A stretch of 8,863 nt of DNA from CAYLJO01 sp964383905 (GCA_964383905.1 CAYLJO010000245.1:1-8863); one strand, 5' to 3'. Shown: positions 1-7,003, counted from the first letter of the stretch. The notes: generated by a model from the letters alone, not told the origin. Numbers and translations: made by a program.

Positions 1-642
1 TGTCCACACCCTTACCAGTCTGAATCCGTCAAGGCACTGACCGACGATGAGATGAACAGGCTGCTGGCTGTCGTTAAAGAGCAGGCCGACCGAGGCTCGA
101 TCATCGGTAAGCGGGACTACGCGCTATTGATCTTCTACTTCCTGACAGGGCTCAGGCGCAATGAGGTGATGAGCTTGAGGGGCCGTGACCTTGAGTTCAA
201 AGGCGAAAAGATGCTGATCAGGTACCGGCGCAAGGGCGGAAAGTACACGGGCAGGGAAGTCAGCGACCCGGCGGCCAAAGAAGCCCTGCTTGACTACCTG
301 GCAGCGGCGGGCAGAAAGAACGTGCTGAACTCAGACCGGCCACTCTGGACACGTCACGACCGCGCCGGATCACCGGGCGCGACGCTGACCTCCAGGGCCT
401 TCGCCGACAACCTGAAACTCTACGCAAAGCGGGCCGCGATCGAGCAGATTCATCTACATCAGACGAGGCATACTTTCGCCCGCATCGTGGCGGAAGAGAC
501 CGGCAGCTTCAGCGACACGCAGGAAGCGCTTGATCATGAGAACGCGGCCACCACGCGCGTTTATGTCCAGCGCATCACCGTCAAGGCGGATAAGCACAGC
601 AGCAAGATCGCCGATCGCATGCGCGCGCACCGGGCAGTGTAA
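1..642 (+). CDS. Tyrosine recombinase/integrase, catalytic domain (5'-truncated by window edge)
   Basis: Site-specific DNA recombinase of the phage-integrase/XerC-XerD superfamily, which cuts and rejoins DNA through a tyrosine-DNA intermediate. The reading frame is open back to base 1 with no stop, so the gene begins upstream and its N-terminal core-binding domain is not visible. The first ATG in the window (52) is probably internal. The catalytic set looks complete: Arg in TGLRRNEV (codon 154-156), a Lys-rich beta-hairpin RRKGGKY near 226-246, HxxR in LHQTRH (His 457-459, Arg 466-468), His in LDHENAATT (535-537) and the nucleophile Tyr in RVYVQ (562-564). The usual LGH box reads LDH, a mild divergence. 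Its substrate site is unknown; no attachment site was found. It could be a chromosomal Xer-like enzyme or the integrase of an element lying to the left. Family call is firm; role is open. Confidence 0.9.
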   Translation, partial: CPHPYQSESVKALTDDEMNRLLAVVKEQADRGSIIGKRDYALLIFYFLTGLRRNEVMSLRGRDLEFKGEKMLIRYRRKGGKYTGREVSDPAAKEALLDYLAAAGRKNVLNSDRPLWTRHDRAGSPGATLTSRAFADNLKLYAKRAAIEQIHLHQTRHTFARIVAEETGSFSDTQEALDHENAATTRVYVQRITVKADKHSSKIADRMRAHRAV

Positions 643-686
643 GCGGTTTTGGGGACCGGCCGTGATAGGGTTCGGGTCACTGCCGC

Positions 687-692
687 GGGAGG
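687..692 (+). promoter_or_regulatory. Strong Shine-Dalgarno for the small membrane protein
   Basis: GGGAGG lies six bases ahead of the GTG at 699. It is one of the best ribosome binding sites in the window and is the main reason to call the short reading frame that follows a gene. A second SD-like AGGA at 729-732 sits five bases before an in-frame GTG at 738, so a shorter 33-residue product is also possible. Confidence 0.55.
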
Positions 693-698
693 TAAGAG

Positions 699-839
699 GT
701 GCGTTCTGGTTCGCGACTCGAAGTCGTCAGGATCATAGTGATCTACCTGGCTCTGGCCATTCTTATAGTATTCTTAGGCGTCGCGCTTTTAACCGACAAA
801 CCGAAGTTCTTACATACGCATTCTCAGGGGCGCCAATAA
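699..839 (+). CDS. Putative 46-residue single-pass membrane mini-protein
   Basis: A short reading frame starts with GTG at 699 and ends with TAA at 837-839. Residues 1-11 are basic (Arg at 2, 6 and 11). Residues 9-31 form one long hydrophobic segment containing IVIYLALAILIVFLGVALL. Residues 32-46 form a polar, basic tail beginning TDKPKF. Basic residues on the N-terminal side suggest an N-in, C-out single-pass topology. It is not a lipoprotein (no Cys) and no clear signal-peptidase site is seen. It sits 56 bp after the recombinase stop and 33 bp before the exported Ntn-hydrolase gene, so co-transcription with the latter is plausible. I recognise no family. The alternative is a chance hydrophobic frame or the leftover start of a decayed membrane-protein gene; the good SD and compact design argue mildly for a real gene. 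Confidence 0.45.
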   Translation: MRSGSRLEVVRIIVIYLALAILIVFLGVALLTDKPKFLHTHSQGRQ

Positions 840-872
840 ATCACCATCACGGGTTAAAACTCCGGAGCGGCT

Positions 873-2297
873 ATGAAGTCACACCCATCACCCATCCTCT
901 TAATTTTAGCGACCCTCCTTTTTGCCGGGTACAACGCGCCGGGTGCTTTCGGATTCGATGTCGTAGCCAGGCAGCAGCTTCAGGGAAGCTATCGCTTCGA
1001 GCGTAAGGGGTGGATTTACGTCCACCTGGAAGGCCCGCCCGGTCGCCTCGGCTTTCAACACGGATACCTTTTGGCGCCGGAGATCGAAGATCTGCTGCGT
1101 GTGCTTAAACCCTTTCTACAGCATACGACCAGGCACGACTGGCAGTTTTACCGTGAAGCTTCCGAACGAATACTCTGGCCGAAAATAGATGCCGAGTTTC
1201 AGCGCGAGATTGATGGCATCGTCGCCGGCTCGACCGCCCGCGGCGTCCGGCTCGATCGCTGGGACGTCGTTGCCCTCAACGCCCTCGAAGAGCTGCCTTA
1301 TTACTACGTGCCCTGGCTCGACAAGCAGCAGGGGCGCGCCGCCTCAACGCACAGCCCCGGCAATTGCAGCGCGTTTATCGCCACCGGCAGTTACACAAAA
1401 GATCACCGCATCGTCATGGGCCATAACAACTGGACCAATTATGTGGTCGGGTCGCGGTGGAACATTATCTTTGATCTCAAACCGGCGAGCGGCTACCGGA
1501 TGCTGATGGATGGGTTGCCGGGGGTGATTACGAGCGACGATGATTTTGGCGTCAACTCGGCCGGGATGATGATTACCGAGACGACCATCACCGGGTTCGA
1601 GCTGTTTGATCCGCGGGGCACACCGGAATTCTATCGCTCGCGTAAGGCCCTTCAGTATAGCAACTCGATCGACGACTATGTGCGCATCATGCTGGACGGC
1701 AACAACGGGGGCTATGCCAACGACTGGTTGATCGGCGACAACAAGACGGGCGAGATTGCGCTGTTTGAGCTGGGCCTCAAGGAACATAGCTTGCGCCGGA
1801 CGAGGGACGGGTATTTCGTCGGGTCAAACTTCCCGGTCGATCCTCAGCTAACGAAAGTAGAAACGAGCTTCGATGTTAACAACCGGCGGAATTCCCCCAA
1901 CGCGCGGAAAGCCCGTTGGGAGCAACTGGTGGCTAAGAATAGGGGCGTCATCGATATCGAAGCGGCCAAGTCGGCGGAGGGGGACGTTTATGAAGTGGTT
2001 GAGGGGAGGGAAGGCCCGGACGAGCGGACACTCTGCGGCTGCGTAGACCTTTCGCCCAGAGGCGTGCCGGAGTGGGACTGGGGCAAATATTTTCCCGGCG
2101 GGACGGCTCAGGCGAAAGCCATCGACGGGCGGATGGCCGAGAAGATGCAGTTCTGGGCCGCCATGGGCCGCCCGTGTGGGAAAGACTTTATTGCCGGCAA
2201 ATTCCTCGCCGAGCACCCGGAGTATGAGTGGATGCGGGGCCTGCTCCGCGATATGAAAACCGAGCCCTGGACGCAGTTCGCCGTCGGGATGAAGTGA
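873..2297 (+). CDS. Exported Ntn hydrolase, C45 / phospholipase B-like family
   Basis: A 474-residue protein with a signal peptide (residues 1 to about 28, hydrophobic core ILLILATLLFAGY), so it should act in the periplasm or outside. After a region with the GRLGFQHG signature (57-64), the sequence GNCSAF places Cys165 where C45/phospholipase B-like proteins have their self-cleaving nucleophile. VMGHNNW (181-187) and a downstream DWLIGDNKTGEIALFELG block (284-301) also fit the family. Known relatives mature by autoproteolysis just before the Cys and then hydrolyse or transfer acyl amide or ester bonds (acyl-CoA:6-aminopenicillanate acyltransferase, PLBD proteins). Cleavage here would give roughly 14-15 kDa (after signal removal) and 35 kDa chains. 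The start ATG has GGAG five bases upstream (864-867). The substrate cannot be read from the sequence; phospholipid, N-acyl amide or peptide are all possible. Confidence 0.8.
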   Translation: MKSHPSPILLILATLLFAGYNAPGAFGFDVVARQQLQGSYRFERKGWIYVHLEGPPGRLGFQHGYLLAPEIEDLLRVLKPFLQHTTRHDWQFYREASERILWPKIDAEFQREIDGIVAGSTARGVRLDRWDVVALNALEELPYYYVPWLDKQQGRAASTHSPGNCSAFIATGSYTKDHRIVMGHNNWTNYVVGSRWNIIFDLKPASGYRMLMDGLPGVITSDDDFGVNSAGMMITETTITGFELFDPRGTPEFYRSRKALQYSNSIDDYVRIMLDGNNGGYANDWLIGDNKTGEIALFELGLKEHSLRRTRDGYFVGSNFPVDPQLTKVETSFDVNNRRNSPNARKARWEQLVAKNRGVIDIEAAKSAEGDVYEVVEGREGPDERTLCGCVDLSPRGVPEWDWGKYFPGGTAQAKAIDGRMAEKMQFWAAMGRPCGKDFIAGKFLAEHPEYEWMRGLLRDMKTEPWTQFAVGMK

Positions 2298-2481
2298 GGA
2301 AGGGGAATTGACGGGAGGCTGCTCCTGCCCGACACCGGTAAATCAGCAAAGAATAGCGGCCGGGGCCGCACGCGTGCTTTCGCTTCACGGGTGGCGAAAC
2401 TTCAAATCATAAAGTTCCGTATAAGGCTGCGTTAGGCGCGTCACAACTCTCTCGCATTTAGTCTTTGATCCCGGTTACCCT
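2298..2481. other. Palindrome-rich intergenic region, no gene seen
   Basis: This 184-bp gap separates the Ntn-hydrolase gene from the transporter-hydrolase fusion. It holds several short inverted repeats in a row: GCGGC/GCCGC around a CGGG loop (2356-2369), the palindrome GCACGCGTGC (2368-2377) and TTTCGC/GCGAAA (2378-2383 and 2394-2399). One of them could end transcription of the upstream gene, but none has a T-run. A -10-like TATAAG occurs at 2420-2425 without a convincing -35. No SD precedes the ATG at 2482. Confidence 0.35.
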
Positions 2482-4686
2482 ATGGCCACACCTGTCGCCG
2501 ACTCGACACGAAAAATTGAGGCTTCAAGTTTGCCCGCGCTGGCCACCTGCCTGCTGATCCTGGTGGCCCTGATCGATTCACAGGTCGTCGCCGCAATCAC
2601 GCCCCAGATCGCCGCCGGGCTATCCGTCCCTAAGACGGTTGTGGCGAGCAGCGTTACGGCCTATGCCATTGCCGCCGCGATGGTCGCGCTACTCCTCGGC
2701 TATTACTCGCAGCGCATCCGACCCCTCACCTGGTTGCCGCTGGCCGCCGTGATCTTTGTCGCCGCAAGCCTGCTCGCCGCCTTCTCGCCCCACGTCTCTT
2801 TTTTCTTCATGGCGCGCACAGTGGCCGGGTCGGCGGGCGGCCTCATTTCAGCGCTGGCCATCGCCGCGCTCGCCAACGCCTCCTCTTACGCGAATCGCGG
2901 CAAGCAAATGAGCGGTGTGGCGATCAGTTATTTTCTTGCGCCGGTGCTCGGCGTTCCCCTGGGCACGTTCCTGACAGGTCTTTACGGGTGGCGCGGGGTA
3001 TTCATGCTGTCGGCGGCTCTTGTTGCCCTCGCCGGTCTTCTCGTACACCTGTTTCCGTTGCCATCCTCGACGCCGGAGAGCGCCATCACGGGTCACCGGC
3101 CGAGCACCGAGCCGGCAGCGGGTCGGAATGTATCCGGATCCGTGGGCTCGCTCTGGAGACTGGCGGTGGGCTCACGGTCAACGCGGATGGGCATCGTCAG
3201 CGCGTTTTTCATTTCCGGCGGTCTCGTCGGCTTCACGACCTACCTGGGAACGTGGCTCTCCGATGCCTTTCATGCGGGGACTAAGGAAGTGGGCTTCGTC
3301 TATGCGCTGGCGGGTGCGGGCGCGGTCGTGGGTGGCGCCTTGGGAGGCTTTCTCGCCGACCGTTTCGGTAAACGGCGGGTCGCCGTAGATGCCAGCCTCG
3401 GGATGATCGCGCTGCTTTTGGCGCTGCCTACTTTCGCATGGAGCACGAGACTGCATGCCATAATTGGTGTCACAGCATTCCTCGCCGCGCTCCGTATCGC
3501 CCCCCTGCAGGCCCTGATCACCGAACTGGTCGCTCCCGCCGAGCGCCCGGCCTATATCGCTTTGCGCAACGGGGCATCGCAATTAGGCATTGCGGCGGCG
3601 GTCGCGATCAACGGATTCCTGTACCTCAGGTACGGGCTGGTGAGCGTCGGCGCTTTGTGCGCCCTGCTGACCGTTGGGGCCTGGCTCACGGTCCGGCTGA
3701 TGCAGGACCCGCATGAACAAGCCTCACCGGAGGGAAAGTTATATCCCACACGTTTCCGCAGAAGGCGCGCGGTGCGGTGGGTCGGCGGCCTTGCGCTCGG
3801 ACTTGTCTTATTGATCTTTGTGGGCCTACCGATGCTGTTAAGCCTGGCGATCACGAAAGCCGGGACGCGGCCCGACGAGCGAAGGCGCACGGACACGCCC
3901 GCCGCCTTGGGCGCGGTGTTCGATAATGTCGCGTTCAATTCATCGGACGGGAATCGTTTGTCCGGGTGGCACCTTGCGTCGCGCACCCACCCCGTCACGA
4001 TCATTATGACGCACGGGTTATTTCGCTCGCGGTATGAAATGCTTGATCGGGGGGTTGCGCTCTGGAAACTGGGCTACGGCGTCCTGCTTTATGATCTGCG
4101 CCGTCACGGACAGAGCCCGGCGGAGTTTTCAACCCTCGGATTCGACGAACGCCACGACGTGCTGGGGGCGATGGATTTTGTGCGCGAGCACGCCCCCGGC
4201 GATAAGATCGTTTTAATGGGCGTCTCGATGGGTGCGGCGGCGACGCTGCTAGCCGCCGCGGAAGCCTCGGCAAAATCCGGCTCGGATATTCTGGCCGTCG
4301 TTGCCGAATCAAGCTTTCTTTCATTCAGCGATACGGTCTATCACCATCTCGGTCTGGCTCACCTGCCAACTTTTCCTTTCGCCTGGCTGCTGGTAAAGTT
4401 CACCGCCTGGCGGATGAATTTTGCCCCCGCGGATTTCAACATCTTGAAGGCGGTGAGAACAATCCCCCAGCCGATTCTCTTCATCGGCGGGACGGCCGAC
4501 CGGCGGATGCCGAACGATACTGTTCTGCAACCGCTCTACGCCGCGGCGAAAAATCCACTGAAAAGTAGTTTTATCGTCGTCGGCGCGACGCACGGTCATG
4601 CTTACGACGCCGCGCCGGAGGATTATATCAGGGCGGTCAGCGCGTTTTTACAGTCAGCGGAGTCGCAGGAAACTTCATCACCCTGA
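2482..4686 (+). CDS. MFS transporter fused to a C-terminal alpha/beta hydrolase
   Basis: One uninterrupted frame encodes 734 residues. Residues 17-408 are a major facilitator transporter with about 12 membrane segments. Asp32 lies in TM1 (LIDSQVVAAITPQI, like the D motif of drug:H+ antiporters). APVLGVPLG (153-161) resembles the TM5 antiporter motif. GGFLADRFGKRR (288-299) is a good motif A between TM8 and TM9, while the equivalent loop after TM2 is degenerate. A basic patch RFRRRRAVRW (424-433) leads into a 13th membrane segment (434-457). Residues 480-725 are an S33-type alpha/beta hydrolase: oxyanion HG (511-512), nucleophile Ser582 in GVSMG, Asp673 in GGTADRRMP and His704 in GATHGH. TM13 would place the hydrolase in the periplasm. 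The transported molecule and the ester are unknown. ATG 2482 has no SD, and the upstream in-frame stop (2422-2424) leaves no better start. Confidence 0.85.
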   Translation: MATPVADSTRKIEASSLPALATCLLILVALIDSQVVAAITPQIAAGLSVPKTVVASSVTAYAIAAAMVALLLGYYSQRIRPLTWLPLAAVIFVAASLLAAFSPHVSFFFMARTVAGSAGGLISALAIAALANASSYANRGKQMSGVAISYFLAPVLGVPLGTFLTGLYGWRGVFMLSAALVALAGLLVHLFPLPSSTPESAITGHRPSTEPAAGRNVSGSVGSLWRLAVGSRSTRMGIVSAFFISGGLVGFTTYLGTWLSDAFHAGTKEVGFVYALAGAGAVVGGALGGFLADRFGKRRVAVDASLGMIALLLALPTFAWSTRLHAIIGVTAFLAALRIAPLQALITELVAPAERPAYIALRNGASQLGIAAAVAINGFLYLRYGLVSVGALCALLTVGAWLTVRLMQDPHEQASPEGKLYPTRFRRRRAVRWVGGLALGLVLLIFVGLPMLLSLAITKAGTRPDERRRTDTPAALGAVFDNVAFNSSDGNRLSGWHLASRTHPVTIIMTHGLFRSRYEMLDRGVALWKLGYGVLLYDLRRHGQSPAEFSTLGFDERHDVLGAMDFVREHAPGDKIVLMGVSMGAAATLLAAAEASAKSGSDILAVVAESSFLSFSDTVYHHLGLAHLPTFPFAWLLVKFTAWRMNFAPADFNILKAVRTIPQPILFIGGTADRRMPNDTVLQPLYAAAKNPLKSSFIVVGATHGHAYDAAPEDYIRAVSAFLQSAESQETSSP

Positions 4687-4775
4687 AACCGAATTGCAGT
4701 CCGTCACGTATCAGGAAGAGAACCGGACGCGAATCAAACAGCAAACATCTATTTTTTCGGAAAGGAAACCATCAA

Positions 4776-5408
4776 ATGAGAGCCCTCAAAACGTCACTCC
4801 CTTATGCGCTAATTTATACCGCCCTGGCGGCGGCCGGCTTTTCTCTGGCGTGCGCGGCGCCGGTCTCCAACAGCGCGGAAGCTTCCGCGTGGCAGCAAAC
4901 GGATAAGCGTAAATTGACCACGATTCAGACCTCGGCGGTGGACCTCGGCCAGACGAAGAACGCGGTGGAAGTCCGATATCTTAATCTGCCGTTCGGCGAG
5001 GCGACCTTCGGTTACATGGAAAAGGGCGGTGATCGCTATTATAGCAACCGCACGTGGCCGATCGCCCATTTGACACTCGCCACGCAGGCAACCTACGATG
5101 GAAAAACTCTTCAGCCAGGCGATTACGTCATGATTATCACGCCCAAGGGCAACTCTAACCCGGACGGGATGAAGCTCTCAATCGCTTCGTTCAAACCGGA
5201 AAACGGCACGTTCCTCAAGGCCGGCGATGTCTTCACCGATACTCCAAAAGACGCTACCGTCATCACCCAGAAGCCGGTAACTTTTGATAAAGGCGCGCCG
5301 ATGGTTGACCACCTCGTGATTAACCTGGACAAGACGGGCGACTCGACCGTGGCCATTAAGTTTCACTACGGAGACCGTACGCTTACCGAAAAGCTGATGC
5401 TGCAGTGA
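4776..5408 (+). CDS. Exported DUF2911-like protein
   Basis: A 210-residue protein with an N-terminal export signal (Lys5, hydrophobic 8-28). Cys26 lies in FSLACAAP, a poor lipobox because Ser stands at -3, so signal peptidase I cleavage near AEASA-W (38) is more likely than lipidation. The mature part is rich in beta strands. Its centre, RTWPIAHLTLATQA followed by DGKTLQPGDYVMIITPKG (109-125), recalls the 'W-R-T...A..I......V.GK.LPAGTYSLFTIP' core of DUF2911, a family of exported proteins of unknown function common in Bacteroidota and Acidobacteriota. The C-terminal third (VTFDKGAPMVDHLVINLD, then a final strand pair) also fits. An AAGGA at 4762-4766 lies nine bases before the ATG. It follows the fusion gene by 89 bp and precedes the AhpD-like gene by 37 bp. 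The family match is by memory of the pattern and is moderate. Confidence 0.6.
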   Translation: MRALKTSLPYALIYTALAAAGFSLACAAPVSNSAEASAWQQTDKRKLTTIQTSAVDLGQTKNAVEVRYLNLPFGEATFGYMEKGGDRYYSNRTWPIAHLTLATQATYDGKTLQPGDYVMIITPKGNSNPDGMKLSIASFKPENGTFLKAGDVFTDTPKDATVITQKPVTFDKGAPMVDHLVINLDKTGDSTVAIKFHYGDRTLTEKLMLQ

Positions 5409-5445
5409 ACCCCTGAAACAACATTTGCTCACAGGAGAATGTTAA

Positions 5446-5886
5446 ATGGACGACAAAGAGTTGATGGAGCCGCTGCCGGCAGCTCTCTCTGCCACCATAG
5501 CCGGGACGGCCGTCGAAACGGCCGAGAACTTAATTCCGGTTGCGGCCCAGGAGCCCTCGACATCCTATTCGATGCTCGAGCCCCGTATGAAGAAGGTCTA
5601 TGGGGCGTATTACAAGGAGCTCTACTACACGCCGGAGCGACGTGTACTTGATCCGAAGGTGCAGGAATTAATCTCACTCGCCGCCTCGCTGGTGGCAAAG
5701 TGTGAGGGCTGCATCGACGGTCACATGAAAAAGGCGCTGGCTCTCGGCGCCACGAAGGAAGAGATTAGCGAGACGATCTCGATCGCCGCCGCGATCAATG
5801 CTGCCGCGATGATCGACCTCAGCGACCGAACCGCTGCCCGTCTCGGCTTAAATCACTTTCCCTCCAACCCTTCACCGAAGGCGTAA
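5446..5886 (+). CDS. AhpD-like / carboxymuconolactone decarboxylase family CxxC protein
   Basis: A 146-residue helical protein of the CMD/AhpD fold. KCEGCIDGHMKKA gives Cys86, Cys89 and His93. Glu74 lies twelve residues before the first Cys, matching the Glu118-Cys130-Cys133-His137 layout of Mycobacterium tuberculosis AhpD, which reduces AhpC through a redox-active CxxC. The second histidine of AhpD's active site (His132) is Gly88 here, so the proton relay is incomplete and peroxidase-like activity should not be assumed. About 45 residues precede the fold, low in aromatic residues and without a signal peptide, so the protein is probably cytoplasmic. AGGAG at 5433-5437 is eight bases before the ATG. 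The tight spacing to the genes on both sides supports one operon. A role in thiol redox or peroxide defence is an inference; many family members have no known substrate. Confidence 0.85.
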   Translation: MDDKELMEPLPAALSATIAGTAVETAENLIPVAAQEPSTSYSMLEPRMKKVYGAYYKELYYTPERRVLDPKVQELISLAASLVAKCEGCIDGHMKKALALGATKEEISETISIAAAINAAAMIDLSDRTAARLGLNHFPSNPSPKA

Positions 5887-5909
5887 CCGGTCTCGAATGT
5901 TTGAAGAAT

Positions 5910-6896
5910 ATGGGGCTCAACAAGATACTTCTGGTAAGCGGGTTCCGCCCGGTATCGCGGCTCGCGGCCGGATTTGTGCTGTCGATGCTGCTCGCCTGCT
6001 CGGTTAGTTTTCGACCCGCGCCGGCGAATGTCTCTACCGAATCCGGGGCACTCGCGCAGAATATGGCGGTCACCTCGCAAAACTCAGGGCGCGTTGAATA
6101 TAAGACTTTTCACTCGGCGAGTTTGGGCCGCGATGTCAACTACGCGATCTCCCTTCCACCCTCGTACGACAAAGCAGTGAATCGACGTTACCCGCTGGTC
6201 ATCTTCCTTCATGGACTCTTTAACAGCGAGCGCGATTGGGAGGGTCGCGGCGTCGAAGCGAAACTCGAAGAGTTGCGCGCCGCAGGCCGTGTGGGTGAGT
6301 TCATCGTTGCGATCCCTTACGGCGCCAACAGTTTCTACCTCAACGCCAAGGATGGGACGCGATATGAGGACGCCATCGTCAAAGACTTTGTGCCATTCAT
6401 AGACCAGACGTACCGCACGTTGGGGACGGCGCGCGCGCGCATGATCGCAGGGATCTCGATGGGCGGATACGGCGCGCTGGTGATCGCTTTCAAGCACCCG
6501 GAGCTATTCACGGCCGTCGCCGCGCATTCGGCGGCGCTTTTCGACGAGCTGCCGAAACCGCCGTCATCGCCCACGGACAGGCGCGGGAAATATCGTTACG
6601 AAATGGCGGCGAAAATTTTCGGCGACCCGCCTGACTCCTCGTTCTTTCAGGAGAACAATCCGCTCTACCTCGCGAAGGTAAACGCCCCCGGGATCAAAAA
6701 TCTGAAGATCTATTTTGATGTCGGGACGGAAGACCGTTACGGCTTCGATGCCGGTAACAAGCAGCTTGACGCGGCGCTGACTGCGGCCGGAGTCAAACAC
6801 GAATTCAAGCTCGCCCCGGGCGATCACGGCTGGTCTTTCCTTTTGTCCCGAAGTGAACAGGCTTTTGCTTTCATCTGGAGCTCGTTGCAAAGTTGA
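5910..6896 (+). CDS. Esterase D / Fes-type alpha/beta hydrolase, probable lipoprotein
   Basis: A serine esterase of the putative esterase (esterase D/antigen 85/feruloyl esterase) family. Starting from ATG 5910 it has 328 residues; an in-frame TTG at 5901 would add three, and neither start has a clear SD. Arg17 and a hydrophobic stretch end at LLAC, with Cys30 followed by Ser31, so it looks like a lipoprotein that may be sorted to the outer membrane, although Leu at -2 makes the lipobox imperfect. The catalytic parts are clear: oxyanion loop FLHGLFNSE (His101-Gly102), nucleophile Ser183 in GISMGGYG, Asp275 in GTEDRYG and His306 in GDHGW. Relatives cleave esters of small acyl groups, aromatic acids or S-formylglutathione; export argues against the last. 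It begins 23 bp after the AhpD-like stop and is the final gene of the run. Confidence 0.87.
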   Translation: MGLNKILLVSGFRPVSRLAAGFVLSMLLACSVSFRPAPANVSTESGALAQNMAVTSQNSGRVEYKTFHSASLGRDVNYAISLPPSYDKAVNRRYPLVIFLHGLFNSERDWEGRGVEAKLEELRAAGRVGEFIVAIPYGANSFYLNAKDGTRYEDAIVKDFVPFIDQTYRTLGTARARMIAGISMGGYGALVIAFKHPELFTAVAAHSAALFDELPKPPSSPTDRRGKYRYEMAAKIFGDPPDSSFFQENNPLYLAKVNAPGIKNLKIYFDVGTEDRYGFDAGNKQLDAALTAAGVKHEFKLAPGDHGWSFLLSRSEQAFAFIWSSLQS

Positions 6897-6924
6897 ATTC
6901 TTATTCTTATTACTTACGGTCCAC

Positions 6925-6964
6925 GCAACAGTACCGTGGGCCGCGCGGCCCGCAGTACTGTTGC
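6925..6964. repeat. 40-base near-perfect palindrome between convergent genes
   Basis: GCAACAGTAC (6925-6934) is repeated in inverted form as GTACTGTTGC (6955-6964). The centre GGGCCGCGCGGCCC (6938-6951) is itself a perfect palindrome. The two 20-base arms mismatch only at 6935/6954 (C-A) and pair by G-T at 6937/6952. It begins 29 bases after the esterase stop. It can act as a two-way transcription stop or barrier, but there is no T-run on either side, so it is not a classic Rho-independent terminator. The design also fits a REP-like or small palindromic mobile repeat. I see no second copy in this window. Confidence 0.75.
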
Positions 6965-6979
6965 TGATGAGGCGCACGC

Positions 6980-7002
6980 CTAAGGGAAGGGCGTTCTCTT
7001 AG
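6980..7002 (-). terminator. Hairpin just after the GlcG/HbpS-like gene, possible terminator
   Basis: CTAAGGGAA (6980-6988) and TTCTCTTAG (6994-7002) form a nine-pair stem with a five-base loop, counting one G-T pair on the plus strand that becomes a mismatch on the minus strand. It abuts the minus-strand stop codon at 7004-7006. No T-run follows, so it may work together with the neighbouring 40-base palindrome. A smaller AGGCG/CGCCT repeat (6970-6981) overlaps it. Confidence 0.4.
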
Positions 7003-7003
7003 C

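Noticed and set aside
643..698. Attachment site or tRNA after the recombinase
   Set aside because: No cloverleaf or direct repeat could be seen in the short gap.
530..1006. 158-residue plus-strand frame overlapping the recombinase end and the Ntn-hydrolase start
   Set aside because: Arg/Ser/Pro-rich low-plausibility sequence in another frame of two well-supported genes; no SD and no family features.
1344..1787. 147-residue minus-strand frame inside the Ntn-hydrolase gene
   Set aside because: Mirror of a coding region in GC-rich DNA; the opposite strand carries catalytic motifs.
2308..2336. TTGACG as a -35 box for the transporter-hydrolase gene
   Set aside because: The base positions 17 bases further on (GACACC) do not resemble a -10 box.
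3178..4004. Long minus-strand frames inside the transporter-hydrolase gene (3178-3582, 3552-4004)
   Set aside because: Arg/Pro/Ser-rich antisense shadows with no recognisable domain or SD.
5897..5912. ATG 5897 as esterase start
   Set aside because: It is in a different frame from the esterase; only TTG 5901 and ATG 5910 are in frame.
6564..6977. 137-residue minus-strand frame across the 40-base palindrome and the esterase end
   Set aside because: It is antisense to the esterase's catalytic region, and its start lies within the palindrome zone; no family signal.
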